Shown: piece by piece, positions 41,339-50,286 of the stretch
How positions within the stretch are numbered: the first letter of the stretch is position 1
Layout of the letters: the number at the start of each line of letters is the position of its first letter
Source: VXRN01 sp963664365
Lineage (GTDB): Bacteria; Chloroflexota; Dehalococcoidia; Lucifugimonadales; UBA1123
NCBI GenBank assembly: GCA_963664365.1
Contig: OY761144.1
Coordinates: 682,001-746,000, forward strand
DNA length: 64,000 bases
Direction of reading: 5' to 3'
Made by a program: the position numbers and the translations under genes
Notes under the pieces: model-generated
Database searches by the model: none
Told to the model about the DNA's origin: nothing
What the model saw: only the letters and a program-made list of their open reading frames with translations

Positions 41339-42508
41339 ATGGCAATGGAGCAAGGCCCATACAAAATCCTCGTGGTTGACGACGAGCCGGACGTTGAGCC
41401 GCTTCTCCTTCAGCGTATGCGGCGCAGGATACGCTCCGGCAAGTATGAGTTTATCTTCGCTCACAACGGCCTGGATGCGTTGGATAAGCTCCACCAGAAC
41501 GAAGATGTCGACATGGTCCTCTCGGATATCAATATGCCTAAGATGGACGGCCTCACACTGCTCGAGCAGATACCGGATGTCAACCCGAACCTCCGAGCGG
41601 TGATCATCTCGGCTTATGGCGACATGAAGAATATCCGGACGGCGATGAACCGAGGCGCCTTCGACTTCGTCACCAAGCCGCTCGACTTCGACGACCTCCA
41701 AGTCACGATTGACCGCACGCTCAACCACGTCGAAGAGTGGCGCGAGGCTCTGTCGTCCCGTGACAAACTGGTCGCCTTGCAGAACGAACTGGACATCGCC
41801 AGCCAGATGCAGCAGTCCATCCTTCCGGATCAATTCCCCAGCGCGCCGGGCTACCAGATCTTTGGCAACATGGAGCCTGCCCGCAACGTCGGAGGCGACT
41901 TCTTCGACGTCATACGTCTGCAAGACGGTCGGATTGGGCTTGCCATAGCCGACGTCTCGGACAAGGGCGTGCCGGCGGCTCTGTTCATGATGTCCAGCCG
42001 CACGCTGCTGAAGGGGTCGGCCATCGGCAGAATCGAGCCTAGCCGAGTCCTCCGCGAGGTCAACGACCTGCTCCACGAGAACAACGAGACGGTGATGTTC
42101 GTCACCATGCTGTACGCGGTGTACGACCCGTCGAATGGCGAGCTTACCTATGCGAACGGAGGACACAATACCCCTGTCATCGTCCACCCCGACGGAAGTT
42201 CCACCCTGCTCCCGCTGACGGGCGGCATCGCTCTCGGTGTAGTGCCCGACCTCGAATATGACCAAGCGTCCGTAACGCTGGATCCCGGCGATACCGTCGT
42301 TCTATATACAGACGGCGTCACTGAGGCAATGAACGAAGAAAATGAGGAATTCGGTACGGACCGTCTATGCGAAATCTTCACGGGGATGGCCCCGAACGAC
42401 TCCGAGGAGCTAAACATGAAGGTGTTCGAGGCGGTGCATGCCTTTGCGGGGGAAACCGCCCAGTCCGATGACATCACCTGTCTGACGCTCCATCGCAGCG
42501 AGGCTTAG
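41339..42508 (+). CDS. Response regulator-PP2C phosphatase (RsbU/SpoIIE-type)
   Basis: The 389-residue protein fuses a receiver (residues 8-125: ILVVDDEPDV, phosphorylated Asp in MVLSDINMPKMDG, Lys in DFVTKPLDF) through a coiled coil (DIASQMQQSILP) to a PPM/SpoIIE phosphatase (NVGGDFFDVIRL, IADVSDKGVPAALFMM, YANGGHNTPV, YTDGVTEAMN, SDDITCLTL). It should dephosphorylate the STAS protein in response to receiver phosphorylation. The histidine kinase at the end of the operon is the obvious donor. The 119 bases before it contain no other gene. Confidence 0.93.
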   Translation: MAMEQGPYKILVVDDEPDVEPLLLQRMRRRIRSGKYEFIFAHNGLDALDKLHQNEDVDMVLSDINMPKMDGLTLLEQIPDVNPNLRAVIISAYGDMKNIRTAMNRGAFDFVTKPLDFDDLQVTIDRTLNHVEEWREALSSRDKLVALQNELDIASQMQQSILPDQFPSAPGYQIFGNMEPARNVGGDFFDVIRLQDGRIGLAIADVSDKGVPAALFMMSSRTLLKGSAIGRIEPSRVLREVNDLLHENNETVMFVTMLYAVYDPSNGELTYANGGHNTPVIVHPDGSSTLLPLTGGIALGVVPDLEYDQASVTLDPGDTVVLYTDGVTEAMNEENEEFGTDRLCEIFTGMAPNDSEELNMKVFEAVHAFAGETAQSDDITCLTLHRSEA

Positions 42509-42510
42509 AA

Positions 42511-42933
42511 TTGAGTACGACGCTTTCTCTAAAGATCCAAACCGATCCAAGTGAGCTTGACCGAATCTTCGCCGCGGTCGAAGACCTCGGCGAGAAGGAG
42601 TCTTGGCCGCCGGACCTCGTCTTCAGAGTGAATCTGGCGCTCGAAGAGTTGGGCCTCAACATCATGAACCATGGACATGATGACGATCAGGGCTCGCATG
42701 AGATAGAGATAGACCTGACCTCTGAGGCAGACACGCTCACGATCGAAATCAGGGACGACGGCAAGCCTTTCGACCCGCTTCAAGACGCCCCGGAACCAGA
42801 CTTGGATTCGCCGGTCGGCGTACGAACCCCCGGCGGGCTGGGCGTTCACCTCGTCCGCACCATGATGGACGAGTTGAGCTACCGTCGGGAGCAGGGCAAG
42901 AACCACGTGACCCTGGTAAGTCGGAGGGCCTGA
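42511..42933 (+). CDS. RsbW-type anti-sigma factor kinase
   Basis: The 140-residue GHKL-fold Ser kinase has the N box FRVNLALEELGLNIMNHG, the G1 motif IEIRDDGKPFDPL and the ATP-lid region GGLGVHLVRTMMDELSYRRE. It should phosphorylate the STAS partner and inhibit an unidentified sigma factor or effector. The start is a TTG two bases after the stop of the phosphatase gene. Its stop shares one base with the next ATG, which indicates translational coupling. Confidence 0.9.
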   Translation: MSTTLSLKIQTDPSELDRIFAAVEDLGEKESWPPDLVFRVNLALEELGLNIMNHGHDDDQGSHEIEIDLTSEADTLTIEIRDDGKPFDPLQDAPEPDLDSPVGVRTPGGLGVHLVRTMMDELSYRREQGKNHVTLVSRRA

Positions 42934-44237
42934 TGAGGCTCCCGCTCAGTCCATTAGCAGCGGGGATAGTGGCGCTGGGAATTGTCGGGGTCGTCCTAAT
43001 CGCAGCGCTGGGCATCGTCTTCGTCTGGAATCCGTTCGCCTCATCCGATGATACGCCGGCAGACTCCTCTTCAGACGCGGAACCCGGCCCCACTGAACCC
43101 GGCCCACTTGCGGGGACCGGAACCCCCGGCGTAACGGACGAGCGAATCCTGTTTGGACAGTCGGCGGCCTTCAGCGGCCCGGCCGAAGAGCTCGGATCGA
43201 GTATGCGCGTCGGCATCGAGGCAGCCTTCAAAGAGGCGAACCGGCGAGGCGGCGTACACGGACGCACCCTCGACCTGATGTCGCTGGACGACTACTACGA
43301 GCCGGAGGCGGCCATCGTCAACACACAGCGCCTGATAGAAACGGAGGGCGTTTTCGCGCTGATCGGAGCGGTCGGCACGCCCACGTCGCGCTCGGCCACG
43401 CCGATCGCCGCCGAGGCGGGCGTTCCATATATCGCGCCGTTCACCGGCGCCGAGTTCCTCAGAAATCCGGAGTGGGAGAACATCATCAACCTTCGAGCGT
43501 CCTACTATCAGGAGACCGAGGAGATGGTGGAGAGGTTGATAACCGACCTCAAGATAGAGCGGATCGCGGTGATGTATCAGGACGACTCTTACGGGCGAGC
43601 GGGATACAGGGGGGTACGCCTCGCGCTGGACCGGCGAGGAATGAAGCCGGAAGCGACGGGCTTGTATCCCCGCAACACCACAGCGGTCAAGGGGGCGCTG
43701 CTCGATATACACTGGAAGAACGACCCGCAGGCGGTGATCATAATCGGCGCATACAAGCCCGTCGCCGCAATGGTGACCTGGTCGCGTCACATAGACTTCG
43801 ACCCGATATTCATGACGGTCTCATTCGTCGGAAGCATCGCGTTGGCGGACGAGTTGGGAGGCAAGGGCGCAGGGGTGTTCGTAACGCAGGTGGTGCCTTT
43901 TCCGACCGACGATTCGATTCCGATAGTCGCCGCATACCACAAGGCGCTCTCGGACTATAACCCCGCCGCGGACCCCAATTTTACGTCGTTCGAAGGATAC
44001 CTTGCCGGACGGCTGGCCGTAGAGGGAGCGCAGGCGTGCGGACGAGACATAGACCGCACGTGCTTCCTCGAGAAGATGCGTAATATGGGGGAGTTCGACA
44101 TAGACGGCTTCGAACTCGGATATGGCCCCGACGACAACCAGGGCTCGGACGAGGTGTTTCTAACGGTAATCGGCGACGACGGGCAGTACCATCCCATCGA
44201 TACTCTCGACGAGGCGGACAGATGGTTGAACGAATAA
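42933..44237 (+). CDS. Membrane-anchored LivK-type periplasmic binding protein
   Basis: The 434-residue protein has one N-terminal membrane helix (LAAGIVALGIVGVVLIAALG, no lipobox), an acidic Pro/Ser linker, then a type I periplasmic-binding fold as in amino-acid or urea receptors: ILFGQSAAFSGPAEELGSS, GIEAAFKEANRRGGVHGRTL, FALIGAVGTPTSRSATPI and RIAVMYQDDSYGRAGYRGV. No permease or ATPase genes accompany it. Its gene overlaps the histidine kinase gene by 16 bases. I infer a sensory receptor that presents its ligand to the kinase, analogous in layout to LuxP-LuxQ, rather than a transporter part. Confidence 0.88.
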   Translation: MRLPLSPLAAGIVALGIVGVVLIAALGIVFVWNPFASSDDTPADSSSDAEPGPTEPGPLAGTGTPGVTDERILFGQSAAFSGPAEELGSSMRVGIEAAFKEANRRGGVHGRTLDLMSLDDYYEPEAAIVNTQRLIETEGVFALIGAVGTPTSRSATPIAAEAGVPYIAPFTGAEFLRNPEWENIINLRASYYQETEEMVERLITDLKIERIAVMYQDDSYGRAGYRGVRLALDRRGMKPEATGLYPRNTTAVKGALLDIHWKNDPQAVIIIGAYKPVAAMVTWSRHIDFDPIFMTVSFVGSIALADELGGKGAGVFVTQVVPFPTDDSIPIVAAYHKALSDYNPAADPNFTSFEGYLAGRLAVEGAQACGRDIDRTCFLEKMRNMGEFDIDGFELGYGPDDNQGSDEVFLTVIGDDGQYHPIDTLDEADRWLNE

Positions 44238-46492
44238 AGTCCCTGTTCCAAGAAGCCAAGCGCAAGTTGTCCAAGATCGACTACGCCGATTTTGAAGGCA
44301 ACAAGGCTGCCCTGAAGTCGTGGATATCCGAGATGGCCGAAAGACGGCACCTCTTCTCTACGAAGATATACGGCGCTTTCGGCGGGGCGGCGCTGCTGAC
44401 GCTGTCGGCCAGCCTCGTCGGCTGGTACTCGTTCGACCGCGTGGGCACGTCGCAGAGCAACGTAAACGAAGGCAGCGTGCCTGAGATGACCGCGGCTTTC
44501 GGAATCGCCCAGAACGCCAACACGCTGGTTGACGCCGGGCCGAGGCTTACGACGACCACGAATCCCGAAGAATACAACGCCGTTGCCAACAGCATAGCGG
44601 AGTCGAACTCTGCCCTCGTTGCGCAACTCGCTCTGCTTCAGGGACAACACTCGGACGATGAACGCTTTGCGAGGATGCGCGCTTACGTCGATTCGATCAC
44701 GTCCAACACGCACACGATTCAGACCGGCATGGTCAGGGCGTTTCCGCGCGCCGACCGCATCGCGATGCTGCAGGCCGAGATAGCCGAGGTGGGGGCGCAG
44801 GTCGATCACGTATTGCTGCCGGCCATAGACGACCAAATCTTCTTCGCCATGACCGGCTACACAAGCATGAACGAACCGCCCGCTGAACTGGATAAGGAGT
44901 TTTCTCAAGAAGAACTGGCGCATTACCGTCACATGTCCAGCCTTCACGAAAACGTCAGCATAGTCACCCAGACCCTCGGCAGCGCCTTCGGACTGTCGGA
45001 CTCCGCCATGATCGAACCCATTAGAGAGCGGCTGGAGGCCGCCCAAGGCCGCATCGACCACAGCATCGATGAACTCGGAGACTACAAGCTGGAAGTTCAG
45101 AAAGATGCGCTCCCGCTGATCGACCGTCTCTTTACCCTGGGCGCCGGGCCGGGCGGCAGCCTTGAACTGCTATATGAGGATCTGAGAGTGGAGGAGCAGC
45201 AGCAAGACCTGCTGGCCGCGAACCGCGCCGTCGCCGTGGAACTGCTCGACGAGGTGGACGGGTTCGTCGAAATCGCCAATACCAGCGTCGAAACGGCGAT
45301 ACAGGAATCCGGCCAGGCGGTGCTGATCGGCAAGATACTGCTCGCCTCGATCAGCACGGTCGCCATTGGAGGGGCCATCCTGATCGTTTGGCTGTTCATA
45401 GGCAACGTGCTGATGCGTCGCCTTCACATGCTGTCGGGCTGGATGCGCCAGATGGCGGGCGGCGACCTCGAGGCGAAGGTCGAGCTTGGTGGACGGGACG
45501 AGGTTACGGATATGGGCCAGGCGCTCGAAGTGTTCCGGGTGAACTCCCTCGAAGCGCAGCGTCTGAACCTGGTGGAGGAACTGGCTAACGAGCTTATGGG
45601 CAAGAACGACCAGCTTGAAAGCGCCTTGGAGGAGCTCGGCCAGGCGCAGAACCAGATCGTGGCGCGCGAAAAACTCGCCGCCCTCGGCGAACTGACCGCC
45701 GGAGTGGCCCACGAGATCAGAAATCCGTTGAACTTCGTCAAGAACTTCTCAGAGTCCTCGGAAGAGCTTGTCGACGAGCTAAAGGAGGTCCTCGAAGAAG
45801 AAGGCCCGATGACCGACGAGCGGCGCGAGCTGATCGCGGAGATCTTCGGAGACATTTCGGATAATATGAACCGCATACGCTCACACGGAGAACGCGCCGA
45901 CCGCATCGTCAACGACATGCTGATGATGGGCCGCGACTCCAGCGACTGGCGTACCGCCAGCATCAACAATCTTCTCGATGAGCACGCGAGGCTCGCTTAC
46001 CACAGCGCGCGGGCGACGGACTCGGAATTCCAACTCGATCTCAAGTACGACTTCGACCCGGACATGGGCGAAACGGAGGTAATTCCTCAGAACCTGGGCC
46101 GCGTCTTCTTGAACATGGTGAGCAACGCCGGATATGCGGCCAACGAGAAACGACTGGCCTTGCTGAACGCCGGCGATGGCGGCTACATTCCAACGCTCTG
46201 GCTCACCACACGGCGCGGTGAGGAACGCTTGGAGATTCGGATCAAGGACAACGGCAGCGGCATCCCGGACGACGTTCTCGAAAAGATATTCAACCCGTTC
46301 TTTACGACCAAGCCCACAGACCAGGGAACCGGACTGGGGCTCGCGATGTCGAACGACATCATACGCGAGCACGGCGGAGAGATTCGGGTCGAAACGGAAC
46401 CCGGCGAGTTCACGGAGATGATCGTCGATCTGCCGTTGGAGCCGCGCGCCGCGGTCACTGCGGCGATGGAGGCGGCGCCCGCGACCAGCTAA
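44222..46492 (+). CDS. Transmembrane sensor histidine kinase with HAMP domain
   Basis: The 756-residue protein has a cytoplasmic N-terminal stretch, a first membrane helix near 55-75 (AALLTLSASLVGWYSF), a long helical extracytoplasmic sensor (75-365), a second helix near 370-395 (ILLASISTVAIGGAILIVWLF), HAMP (MRQMAGGDLEAKVELGGRDE), HisKA with His in LTAGVAHEIRNPLNFVKN, and HATPase (NMVSNAGYAANE, IKDNGSGIPDDVLEKIF, GTGLGLAMSNDII). The start overlaps the binding-protein gene, and the receiver-phosphatase in the same operon is the likely target. Confidence 0.93.
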   Translation: MVERIKSLFQEAKRKLSKIDYADFEGNKAALKSWISEMAERRHLFSTKIYGAFGGAALLTLSASLVGWYSFDRVGTSQSNVNEGSVPEMTAAFGIAQNANTLVDAGPRLTTTTNPEEYNAVANSIAESNSALVAQLALLQGQHSDDERFARMRAYVDSITSNTHTIQTGMVRAFPRADRIAMLQAEIAEVGAQVDHVLLPAIDDQIFFAMTGYTSMNEPPAELDKEFSQEELAHYRHMSSLHENVSIVTQTLGSAFGLSDSAMIEPIRERLEAAQGRIDHSIDELGDYKLEVQKDALPLIDRLFTLGAGPGGSLELLYEDLRVEEQQQDLLAANRAVAVELLDEVDGFVEIANTSVETAIQESGQAVLIGKILLASISTVAIGGAILIVWLFIGNVLMRRLHMLSGWMRQMAGGDLEAKVELGGRDEVTDMGQALEVFRVNSLEAQRLNLVEELANELMGKNDQLESALEELGQAQNQIVAREKLAALGELTAGVAHEIRNPLNFVKNFSESSEELVDELKEVLEEEGPMTDERRELIAEIFGDISDNMNRIRSHGERADRIVNDMLMMGRDSSDWRTASINNLLDEHARLAYHSARATDSEFQLDLKYDFDPDMGETEVIPQNLGRVFLNMVSNAGYAANEKRLALLNAGDGGYIPTLWLTTRRGEERLEIRIKDNGSGIPDDVLEKIFNPFFTTKPTDQGTGLGLAMSNDIIREHGGEIRVETEPGEFTEMIVDLPLEPRAAVTAAMEAAPATS

Positions 46493-46657
46493 GGCTAAGG
46501 CCGACTGATCTTGCTCGCGGCCAACCACTGTCCTAGCGAAATCCACCACCTAGCGGCTTGATGTCCGTAGGGGCGTCTCCCTTGTGGGCGGCGGCGCACG
46601 CGACCAGCTAAGACTAAGACCGATTGATTTTGCCTGGCGGCCAACGACTGTCCTAGC
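46472..46657. repeat. Direct duplication of a 67-base segment
   Basis: A segment at 46472-46538, covering the last codons and stop of the kinase gene and 45 bases beyond, recurs at 46591-46657 with about nine changes (GCGACCAGCTAAG and CCAACxACTGTCCTAGCG are shared). The second copy supplies the last codon and stop of the convergent DUF502 gene. Confidence 0.8.
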
Positions 46658-47384
46658 GGTTGGTCTCGAACTGTCCGATGAAGTCCGCGTCGCTCTTGAA
46701 ATCCCTGGTGAGCCTGGCGAGCGAGATCTCGTCGGGCGGCACTATCCCGCCTGAGAAGATCAGCTTCATGGCGTCCTCTACCGATAGGTCGGTCTCGAAG
46801 AGGTCATCCTCGACGACCAGCGCCATGTTTCCGGACGTCGGATTCGGGACGGTGGGAATGTACACGATGGCCAGGGATTCCTCCCTTCCCGGAGCCTTCA
46901 CGCTGGCTGTCACGAATCCCATTGCGATCATGCCGGAGCGCGGCCACTCTAGGAAGACGACGCGGCTGAAATTGTACTGAGCCGTAAGGGCCGAGGTGGC
47001 CTGCAGGGTGACTCCGTAGATGCCCTTGACGACAGGTATGCGGCGCAGGATCTCGCTCATCCAGCCCATCACGCGCCTGCCGAACCCAATTGAGATAATC
47101 AGCCCGACCACGTAGAAGACGATGATGGCCAAGATGATGCCGATGCCCGGAAAGTCCAAGGTCCGACCGTACACCGGAGGCAGACTGCTCACCATAGGCA
47201 TTATGAACTCGTCTGCTTTCGCGATGATGAAGTATATGACGAAAGCGGTAACCAGCATGGGCAGAAGCTCGAAGAGGCCTGCCACCGTTTTGCCCTGGAT
47301 GTGACCGCCTATCCGCTGCAACGGGTTCGGCTCTTTCTCTTGTTCACTCTGGGACTCGATATTACGTCCGTTGGATTTACTCAC
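46653..47384 (-). CDS. DUF502 family membrane protein
   Basis: The 243-residue protein has two membrane segments (LFELLPMLVTAFVIYFII near 35-55 and IGIILAIIVFYVVGLIISIG near 80-100) followed by the DUF502 soluble region: GFGRRVMGWMSEILRRIPVVKGIYG, VVFLEWPRSGMIAMGFVTA and VYIPTVPNPTSGNMALV. The family is widespread and uncharacterised. It starts at a GTG with GGGAG about nine bases upstream, and its 3' end lies in the duplicated segment shared with the kinase gene. Confidence 0.9.
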   Translation of the reverse strand: MSKSNGRNIESQSEQEKEPNPLQRIGGHIQGKTVAGLFELLPMLVTAFVIYFIIAKADEFIMPMVSSLPPVYGRTLDFPGIGIILAIIVFYVVGLIISIGFGRRVMGWMSEILRRIPVVKGIYGVTLQATSALTAQYNFSRVVFLEWPRSGMIAMGFVTASVKAPGREESLAIVYIPTVPNPTSGNMALVVEDDLFETDLSVEDAMKLIFSGGIVPPDEISLARLTRDFKSDADFIGQFETNR

Positions 47385-47534
47385 AGGTCATACTCCCATA
47401 TATGCTGAGCATCGGATCGGACAACCTTGCGTTCAAGGAAGGCAACTCGGCTTACCTTTCGCGCGCTTGGTGAGAATATACTAGGATTTTGAAGTTTTTT
47501 CCATCCAGTTCTTAGAATTGAGTCTGCGCCGGCG

Positions 47535-48785
47535 CTAGTCGTCGAACTTGCTGAAGACGACGCAGGCGTTTTGGCCGCCGAATCCGAAGCTGTTGGACAG
47601 CGCCGTATGGACCTCGGCGGTTCGCGCCTCGTTCGGGACGTAGTCCAGATCGCAGTCGGGGTCCGGGAACTCGTAGTTCGCCGTCGGATGGATGACGCCT
47701 TCTTGTATCGACTTGACGCAGGCGACCGCTTCCAGCGCGCCCGCGCCTCCGAGAGCGTGGCCGATCATTGACTTCGTGGAGCTTATCGGAACTTGGTACG
47801 CCCGCTCCCCGAAGACCGTCTTGATGGCGAGCGTCTCGACGTAGTCGTTCTTGGGCGTCGAGGTGCCATGCGCGTTGACGTAGCTGATGTCCGAGGGCGC
47901 CAGTCCGGCGTCTTCTATGGCCCAGCGCATGGCGCGCGCCGCGCCCGCGCCGTCTTCGTCCGGCTGGACGGAGTGGAAGGCATCTGAGGATACCCCGTAT
48001 CCGGCGACCTCGGCCATGATGTTCGCTCCACGGTTCAGAGCGCGCTCCAAGCTCTCCAACACCAGAATAGCCGCGCCTTCCGAGGGCACGAATCCGTCTC
48101 TCTTGGCGTCGAATGGGCGGCTGGCCTTTTCGGGATGCTCGTTCTGTCGGCTGAGGGCTTTGATCACGTTGAAGCCGCCCAGTCCCAGGTGGCTGATTCC
48201 CGCCTCGCATCCGCCGGCGAGCACCACGTCGGCCACGCCGCGCTGAATCGCGACAGCCGCCTCGCCGATTCCCTGGGTTCCGGCGGCGCAGGCTGTGATG
48301 ACCGTCGAGGTGTAGCCCTTCAACCCGTAGATGCGGCTGACGTTCGCGGCAGCCATGTTGGGCAGTATCATCGGGATGAAGAAGGGCGACATCTTCATCC
48401 CTCCGCGTCGGAACAGAATCCGCGCGTTGTCCTCAGTGGTGGGGAAGCCGCCGTTTCCGTTGCCCATGACCACTCCGACGCGGTCGGGATCGTGAGCGGC
48501 GACGTCGAGTTCGGCGTTCTCTATGGCGACGGCAGCCGCGGCGACGGCCATCTGAGAAAACCTCGCCATGCGGCGATGTTCACGCCTGTCCATGTAGTCG
48601 CCCGGGTCGAAGCCGCTCACCTCTCCCGACATTCTGGACGGATAGTCCGCGGGGTCGCACAGCGTCATCGGTCCGATGCCGGAGCGTCCCTCGACCAGGT
48701 TTTCCCAGTACTCATCCACGGACTCACCGAGCGGAGTCATCGCGCCCATTCCGGTTATTACGACTCTGGTTGTGCTGTTCTTCAT
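47535..48785 (-). CDS. fabF: Beta-ketoacyl-ACP synthase II
   Basis: FabF condenses acyl-ACP with malonyl-ACP in fatty acid elongation. The 416-residue protein has the active Cys in VITACAAGTQGIGEA near 168, His in YVNAHGTSTPKND near 308, Lys-His in STKSMIGHALGGAGALEA near 340 and the C-terminal NSFGFGGQNACVVF. The ATG has only a weak AAGGG upstream. A dispersed palindromic repeat lies between it and folC, in what would be the fabF leader if folC and fabF are transcribed together. No other fab gene is adjacent. Confidence 0.95.
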   Translation of the reverse strand: MKNSTTRVVITGMGAMTPLGESVDEYWENLVEGRSGIGPMTLCDPADYPSRMSGEVSGFDPGDYMDRREHRRMARFSQMAVAAAAVAIENAELDVAAHDPDRVGVVMGNGNGGFPTTEDNARILFRRGGMKMSPFFIPMILPNMAAANVSRIYGLKGYTSTVITACAAGTQGIGEAAVAIQRGVADVVLAGGCEAGISHLGLGGFNVIKALSRQNEHPEKASRPFDAKRDGFVPSEGAAILVLESLERALNRGANIMAEVAGYGVSSDAFHSVQPDEDGAGAARAMRWAIEDAGLAPSDISYVNAHGTSTPKNDYVETLAIKTVFGERAYQVPISSTKSMIGHALGGAGALEAVACVKSIQEGVIHPTANYEFPDPDCDLDYVPNEARTAEVHTALSNSFGFGGQNACVVFSKFDD

Positions 48786-48789
48786 GCGA

Positions 48790-48836
48790 TATTTTACCCT
48801 TACCCCAGCCCTCTCCCATCAAGGGAGAGGGAGAAA
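48790..48836. repeat. Dispersed palindromic repeat, CCCTCTCCC type, copy 2
   Basis: CCCTTACCCCAGCCCTCTCCC leads into a stem with GGGAGAGGG (loop ATCAA). It occupies the whole gap between folC and fabF, so it would form a hairpin just upstream of fabF. Confidence 0.8.
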
Positions 48837-50243
48837 CTAGCTCGTCGAAGCGCGATGCACAGGCCCTCTCAGGTTCTCGTAAATCTCGGGCTCTATTCCC
48901 TCTACCTCCTCGAGAACCTCCGCCACCAGCGCCAGAGAGCCTGTACATAGTATAAGGTCTCCCGCGTTGGCGGTTTCAAGCGCGACGTTCAGACCTGCGG
49001 CGACCGTGTCCGCCCGCGCCAGCAGATCGAGGCCGGCGTCGGCGACGGTCTGAGCGACGCGGTCGGCGGGGGACGACCTGGGATGCCTGGATTGCACGGC
49101 GACGACGCGCGGGGACAGGCTCGAAAACTCTTCCAGCATCCCGTCGGCGCTGTGTCCGCCAAGAGCGCCGAAAACCAGGACCGCGCCGTCCAGTCGGACG
49201 AGTCCGCGCAGACTTTGGAGCAGGCGCCGAATCGAGTATGGGTTGTGCGCGCCGTCCACGATCAGCGTTCTGCCGCCGCGCTCGAAGACCTGGAGGCGTC
49301 CGCGCCAGGCCACGTCTTTGACTCCCTCGACGATCGCGTCGTCCGGCACGTCGAATCCGCGCCCCCGCAAAACGTCGATGGCGGCGACTGCCGTTGCTAT
49401 ATTCTCAAGCTGATAGTCGCCGAGCAGCGGGGTCCGGAGGTCAAGTTCTGAAGTCGGCCCGAACAGGCGCAGCGACTGGCCGCGAGTGTCGGAATCGCCA
49501 GCCTTCCATGAGTACGATTTCTCCACCGGCAGAATCTCGGAACGACGCTCGCGGGCTATCCGCTCGAATACGTCCATGGCGTCGGGTTCGGCCTGCGGCG
49601 CGATGACGCACGGGACTCCCTGTTTGATGATGCCCGCTTTCTCGCGGGCGATCTTCGCTATCGTGTCGCCGAGCGTCGCGACGTGGTCCAGGCTGATCGA
49701 CGTTATCACCGAGACTTCGGGGGTCAGGACGTTGGTCGCGTCCAGTCTGCCGCCCAATCCGACTTCTATTACCTGAACGTCGGCTCCCACGTTGCGAAAG
49801 TGTACGAGCGCGAGCGCGGTCATCATCTCGAAGAACGTAACGCCTCCGCAGCCCCCATCTTGGCCGACGGCCTCGACTGCCGGCCAGATCTCGTGTATGA
49901 GCGCGGCGAACTCTTGCTTGGAGATGGGTTCCAGTCCGATTCGGACGCGCTCGCAAAGGCTGTGGAGGTGCGGGGAGGAGTAAAAGCCTACTTTACGGCC
50001 CGCGCCGCCGAGGATAGAGGTGATCAGCGCGCAGACGCTGCCCTTGCCCTTCGTTCCGGCGACGTGAACGGTCGGAACGGCCTTATGGACTTCATCCAGC
50101 CTTTGGGCCAGCATCACCACCCGTTCGAGGTGGAACTGCGAGTGGCCGGGGAAGTGGGTGGAGCGTTCGAAATCGACCAAGCCCATCGACAACTCGATGG
50201 CCTGGTCGAACGTCAGCGGCTCCCTGTTATGGTCTGATGACAC
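48837..50243 (-). CDS. folC: Folylpolyglutamate synthase / dihydrofolate synthase
   Basis: FolC adds glutamate to folates in an ATP-dependent ligase reaction. The 468-residue Mur-ligase-fold protein has the P-loop VHVAGTKGKGSVCALI near 60, the Asp/His loop GFYSSPHLHSLCERVR near 87, EVGLGGRLDATNVLTP near 165 and the C-terminal VDGAHNPYSIRRLL near 320. The start is a GTG with AGAGGA about ten bases upstream, 43 bases after the acetyltransferase gene. A later start at residue 20 (MGLVDF) is possible but would clip the family N-terminus. Confidence 0.95.
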   Translation of the reverse strand: MSSDHNREPLTFDQAIELSMGLVDFERSTHFPGHSQFHLERVVMLAQRLDEVHKAVPTVHVAGTKGKGSVCALITSILGGAGRKVGFYSSPHLHSLCERVRIGLEPISKQEFAALIHEIWPAVEAVGQDGGCGGVTFFEMMTALALVHFRNVGADVQVIEVGLGGRLDATNVLTPEVSVITSISLDHVATLGDTIAKIAREKAGIIKQGVPCVIAPQAEPDAMDVFERIARERRSEILPVEKSYSWKAGDSDTRGQSLRLFGPTSELDLRTPLLGDYQLENIATAVAAIDVLRGRGFDVPDDAIVEGVKDVAWRGRLQVFERGGRTLIVDGAHNPYSIRRLLQSLRGLVRLDGAVLVFGALGGHSADGMLEEFSSLSPRVVAVQSRHPRSSPADRVAQTVADAGLDLLARADTVAAGLNVALETANAGDLILCTGSLALVAEVLEEVEGIEPEIYENLRGPVHRASTS

Positions 50244-50286
50244 CGGCGCCGTCCTCTATCGACGACTATATTCGGGCGGTCGGGGG

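Noticed and set aside
40955..42265. Long minus-strand frame of 436 codons opposite the STAS and phosphatase genes
   Set aside because: It is antisense to two clearly conserved genes and has a shadow-type composition.
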